From positions 37,320,227 through 37,384,226 of the forward strand of contig NC_065546.1 of NCBI RefSeq assembly GCF_022605725.1: a stretch of DNA of 64,000 nucleotides, in the 5' to 3' direction. This DNA comes from Anthonomus grandis grandis. Taxonomy: Eukaryota; Arthropoda; Insecta; Coleoptera; Curculionidae. The notes under the pieces were generated by a model. It was given only the letters and a program-made list of their open reading frames with translations, was not told where the DNA came from and ran no database searches. The first letter of the stretch is position 1, and every line of letters starts with the position of its first letter. The position numbers and the translations under genes are program-made. This document shows positions 58,991 through 64,000 of the stretch, in pieces.

Positions 58991-61900
58991 AAAGGAGGCT
59001 GACAATGAACCAACAATCTCAGCACACATTTAACAGGTTAATACAGATTAATAGGTTAATATATTATTTGAAAGGTTAAGTAAAAAACAAAAAAGGTTAA
59101 AAGGTTAAGTAAACAGTGGTGAACCATATTTTTCATCAAAAATATTTACTTTAAACCTTGCACAAACGTCACTGATACAAGTTTAAAAAATTTGGAGCCT
59201 CAGAGAATGCCCTTTTGATGCATAGAAAATGCATACCAAATAATAATATATAAAACATCTACAGGGGTTTCACAGGTATTATAAAAAAACATATATTTTT
59301 CATCAATCTTTACCACCCGGTGTCTCCAAAGTTAGGACTCTTAGGACATATGTTCATATAAAGTTTTTTTCTTTAAATTTACCTAAGAATCAGCCCCTGA
59401 ATTTTTTCGCATCTATTTATTAACACCCTGTATAATAAAGATTTTATGCTAAGTCTTTAATGTTTTATGTTCATGTCTGTTATGTATTATACTTATCGCA
59501 TAAATTCTTTATTTTTTTCTTTTTATTTCTTTTCCAACACCAATATAAGTTATTGGTTTTAAACCCTTCTATGTGTCTAGTCCTTGCTATTTTTTTATGT
59601 ACAATTCACCAAATTATGTTGTAGCCTTGTAGCATTTATGTAAATAAATACTTGACGGAGCAAGTTGAAACCAAGAAGTGGCTTGTCTTGGTCTTGTCTC
59701 ACCGTGAAAAATTGTACACGTCTGCATGTCGTTCTTTTAAGTGTAAATTACTACTATAGTAAAAAAATACGTTGTAAAAACAGCACAGTTTTACAACAGT
59801 TGCAATACAGGTGCAATACGTCGAAGTTTGGTTGAAAATAAACGTCGTTGCAAAACCAACTAAATTTTGCACTGAAAACAACGTTGCAACTAGTGAAAAT
59901 AAGAGTAACCTCAACTTAGGTGACTGCAATTTGTTACTTGGGTAGCGTCCTCTCGCTTGGCAATGGAAACTGTTGTAACTAACTTGACAGTTTGACGTGC
60001 CTAATTGGACCAATCAAAATGGTGAAAGGCGTGGCCAAATTAAAGCGGGAAATCAAATTTTTATTTAATCTGACAATCTTACCATTTAATCGTAATATCT
60101 AAAGCAAACGCCTACTCAAAAAGCTTACTCATAGAGAAAAGGGCCTTTTTGATTAGGTGTTAGGATCAGATATTGATCTGAACAAAAATAAAACTTTTTA
60201 GCTTTATTTTTCATATATAAAATAGAGTTAATTTACTGCAATAATCTACGACTGTACACTGTCAACAATAGTGTACGATATATCACCAATTGGACAAATG
60301 GAAATAAAACAATGTTTTTCTTTAATATATTTATTATTTAATTTTGCTGAAAAAAAATTACTTTAAATGATATACATAATATAAAATAATTTATTATAAC
60401 AGACATTATATAAATTAGAATTAATCTAAAAATGTTTAAAAGTATTTTTTAGCACTGAACTGCCCTAATTTTAAACAGATTAGAAAAGGTTGTCATTTGT
60501 CAACATTTTTGTGCTTTTTTCTCATTATATATTCTTACAGGTATTCTTATTAGGTTAATAATATTCTCATTCTATTAACACATAGATTCAATAGAGGAGG
60601 AAATTATCCTTATTTCATATGTACTTCTCATATGTATCTGTTTCCTAAAGAAAAATTAAACAGATTTTAAAATTATAATTTAAATATTAATTTTTAAAAT
60701 TAATTAAAAATTCTATAGCAGGGTAGTATCAAAAGAAACAATATACCCATCTACAAAACAAAATAAACTCTTTGAACTTTTTAGTATAAACATAAATCAC
60801 TTACATAGTATATATTTGTTGGTCTCTTATAACACCAACAACATATCTTGGAACTATAATATTAATAAAAACTTAATTCAAGGACAGATGTTTAGATAAA
60901 ATAAAAAGAAGCTCTTAAAAAAACACAAGTTGTAACAAAAACATTGATTCTGATCCATTCTGGATGCTCAGGTCTCTTAGTCTCTATACCTATGTCTCGT
61001 CTCAGTGAACACAGGAAGTGGTATGATATGAGCATGAAATAAAATAAAGAAAATAGGCAGTGCAAACCTTATAAATCAATTTACTAAATGATTCATGTAA
61101 AAAAAAGGCAAAAAGGCAAAAATGTTTAAACAGATATGTATTCTAGTTTAAAGCCAGCAGTATCAGCATTATTAAAATTTGTGGAGAGAACTGATCAGAA
61201 GAAATTCTATAGCTCAAAGTCTTAATAACAATTACATTGCATATCGCTCTTCGTGTTTTTCTTGTAATGGGAACTGAAGGAAATTAAAAAAAATCTTTTA
61301 TTACTATGTTTCTCAGAACCATTTAAAATATACATACTCTTACATCAAGGAAATTTTCAGGAAAATTTTAATAGAAAATGAGAGGCCAGACATTTTGTAA
61401 TATGTATTTATAATAATCAAGTTAAAAATGAAATGTGAACCTTTTTCATTGAAAGCAACTGAATGTGATTTTATTAAAGACTGAAGATTGACAATACAAA
61501 AACATAATAGTAATAAATAAAATCAGATTTTCCTACCAGAAACCTGGAATTGCTTGCTGCAAATTAATTAAAACATAACCCCCAATATTGAAAGGGAACT
61601 TTAAAAAAAAAGTCATAAATTTAAAATAACATCCTTAAAACAAATAGCAAGCTCAACCCACGCTTCCAGCATTCATTGAAATGAAAAACAAACTCAAATG
61701 GTATGACAATAACAAATGATGTTCTATCAATCAATGTCAACAACTGTCTGTCAGCTCCCTGTCAATTTTTCCAAGCAAGATGGCCGACATACGATTCCGA
61801 TTTTCACCATACAAGCTTCATATATGTGTTTGTCACTAAGGGACAACCCACGCCAATATTGCCAAGCCGACTAAAAGCAGAGCGTTCGTTTTCACATCTG

Positions 61901-64000
61901 TCTATTGTCTTAAACACTGTCAACAGTGTCAACTCCCTCATGTTGCCAATTACTTATTTGACAGTGGTCTAATTGATACCGAATTCGTTGACTTTCTATC
62001 AAAGTAAAGAAACATTTAAATATTTTTTTTGTTTACCCTACTGAAATTAAAATATTGAAAATAAAACTTAAAAGTATTAAAAAATACATATATTTGCAAA
62101 ACAAACCTTTCCTGGCATATAGTTTTGTGTGGTAACAAAAATTTTAATGTTTTTTTTTTATTCTTGTATAATCCATAGAAGCTAAGACATTTTCTAGGTA
62201 ATTATATGTACATTTATGTACGTCAGCGAGACTAATGTACGTACGAACTAGGTTTTGGATACCTTTAGTACGTACTAAATACGGTATTTTTATAACAATG
62301 GACGTATAGACATAAATATGACATAAAAATTACGTGCTCAGAAGGTACGTTGCTGTTTGGGATAAATCTAGATAAATAAAAATAGACAACATTAAAATAT
62401 AAAGACTTAAGTCAAACAAAAAAAAAACTAATTACCATATCTGGCACAATACTTGAATATATGACCTTATTCATCCCTTTTAATTCTAAATATTAAGTTA
62501 TTTCTACTTATGAAATTTTCCATTAAATCGAAAATATGATAAAAACTTAAAATATCTATAAATACAGGCCTATACAAAACTACTAAAAAACTTTATTAGT
62601 TCTGTATTTTTAAGTTAAACAAAATCAACTAAAATATACTCTAGTAAAATCAGAGAAAAACAAACCACCAAACCACAAAAAGGTGGTTTGTTTTTCTCTG
62701 GTAAAATGCTTAATATCCATATACATAATTATTTTTGTTTAAGAAATTGTTTACAATTAAATTAAAATTATTTGACCTCGTCATCATTAAATTATTTAAA
62801 AATGCACCACCTAAATAAAATATAATAAGGGCCTGAAAACATGAAACTGAAACTAACGCTAAAACGCCAAGTTAAAAACTAAGTAGTTAAGTAATCCGTA
62901 GAGGACACCACGTTGCGGCAATTAAAAATTGGGAGGGGTTAGAAATCATCGTTTTATGCGAATGTATTTTTTTGTACCAACATACCGAAAAAGGTTTGCT
63001 GGATGCCTAAAACTACTTTAAAATATGATTTAAGGTCTTTAAAAATTATATTTTAAATTGCCTTGAAGCGTTAATTGAATATTTGAGTAATTATTATGTA
63101 GGTACCCAAATATTTAATCAACCCTTGAAGTAAAGCAATATTTAATTAAAAAATGTATATATTTTTTAATCTTTACTACACTTCTCATATAATTTTAGGT
63201 ATGTATCAATCATTTATTTACCTAAAATATCAAAAAGTGCAACGGTGTCCAAATAAAACGATTAGTTTTATCAAAACCTTTAAAAAGCAATTTTTGTGGG
63301 CCTAGGAAGTGGAGCCTTAACAACTCTTTCGAAATTTCTTTTACAGTATTTTTAAAAACATTTCTATTTCAATCTTAATTGATGATTTAATTTTTGTAAT
63401 GCGTAAGATTCAAAAAATGAGTAAAATAAAATCATGGTTAATTTTTTTTTTAAATCTTATGTTATACGATTTTAGAAATATTGAACTTTCTGGTAAAACT
63501 AACCCTAAAACAAATGATCGCACAAATACTCTTTCACATCCAACGATAAATCAGTGACATTCCTCTAATGGCAAAAAGCCTTAATAAACGTACGAGTATC
63601 CACACATATCAACAAAATTGTAATTAAGACCACCAGCTATTAGTCATCATTTTCCAGGTTTTTCCTGTTTTAATCATCCAGACATAATCTCATATGGGGC
63701 TTTGAAAACTGGGATTTGAACCGCCGTAGTTGTATTTTAATCTTAATATAAATATACGTTGTAAGGGGATAACGAGAAGTTAACAATTTTTAGGTAAAAT
63801 TTGCTATTTTTAGAGGGATATTTAAACTTTTAGGTGTTAATCAAAAAACTCAACGGCTCCGTACTTTTTATTTAGTTAAATAATAACATTTATCTTAAAA
63901 ACCATCCATGTAGTATCTGGTACGGTTATAAAAATGAATACCTGGGACATATCAGAAATGACTATAAAAGGCTGGGAACTATGGAAAATATTGAAAAAAT
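58991..64000. other. Long non-coding AT-rich region
   Basis: No ORF with a recognisable domain. A transposon-like end (ACACCCTGTATAATAAAG) lies at 59425. Stretches 59690-60060 and 61700-61980 are less AT-rich than the surroundings; the first has ACCAATCAAAATGG, the second AAGATGGCCGACAT, which could be promoter elements, but no transcript is visible. The hairpin at 62651-62700 is listed separately. Confidence 0.45.
62651..62700. repeat. Perfect 19-bp hairpin
   Basis: CAGAGAAAAACAAACCACC (62651-62669) and its exact complement (62682-62700) around a 12-base loop, in otherwise unremarkable sequence. Confidence 0.88.

Noticed and set aside
59699..60013. 104-codon minus-strand frame with hydrophobic stretches
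   Set aside because: No homology recognised and no gene context; the sequence looks repeat-derived with recurring TTGCAAC words.

Overview
The window is AT-rich nuclear DNA of an animal, almost certainly an insect; a beetle-like genome is my guess and not proven. The grounds are host genes with short exons and GT-AG introns, a chymotrypsin-fold protease and secreted VWFC-type proteins, and a very dense and diverse load of decayed transposable elements (TEs). There are no bacterial operons, CRISPR arrays, rRNA genes or recognisable tRNA genes.

Host genes, all on the minus strand: (1) 6945-7373, the last two exons of a VWFC-like secreted protein gene whose 5' part is not visible; (2) 14724-15861, a compact six-exon gene for a 240-residue secreted cysteine-rich VWFC-type protein, complete from ATG to TGA with an AATAAA signal; (3) 24469-49293, a six-exon S1-family serine protease of 260 residues spread over 24.8 kb. 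All of its splice phases join, His57/Asp102/Ser195 are present, and introns 3 and 5 (14.2 and 9.7 kb) are swollen with TEs.

Layout. 1-6.1 kb: RT scrap, a decayed mariner, a nearly complete pogo-like element with subterminal iterons, and a minus-strand Jockey-type ORF2 with three stop codons. 6.1-14.5 kb: partial VWFC gene, two related mariner-type elements with TIRs of about 250-300 bp, the second nested in a foldback element whose arms carry hammerhead-like cores. 14.7-15.9 kb: VWFC gene. 16-24.4 kb: a 0.92-kb non-autonomous element, a GC-richer PRE_C2HC gag ORF1, a ruined piggyBac and a Ty3/Gypsy scrap. 24.5-33.4 kb (protease intron 5): a second Gypsy split in its integrase by a non-LTR element, which is itself split after its YADD box by a 2.2-kb foldback element with arms of about 0.77 kb. 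34.6-48.8 kb (intron 3): a Tc1/pogo chimera, an I-clade RNase H scrap, two non-LTR RT pseudogenes, and a Ginger-like integrase transposon sitting inside one of those RTs and itself carrying a MITE in its intron. 49.3-64 kb: protease promoter, RTE scrap, a Crypton-like tyrosine recombinase split by a DD41D mariner, mariner crumbs and long non-coding AT-rich stretches.

Most TE genes are broken. The window's value lies in the layered insertions, where removing one element restores the frame of the one beneath, and in several structural oddities: the foldbacks, perfect short hairpins and ribozyme-like motifs. All calls come from reading the sequence by eye; no database search was run.
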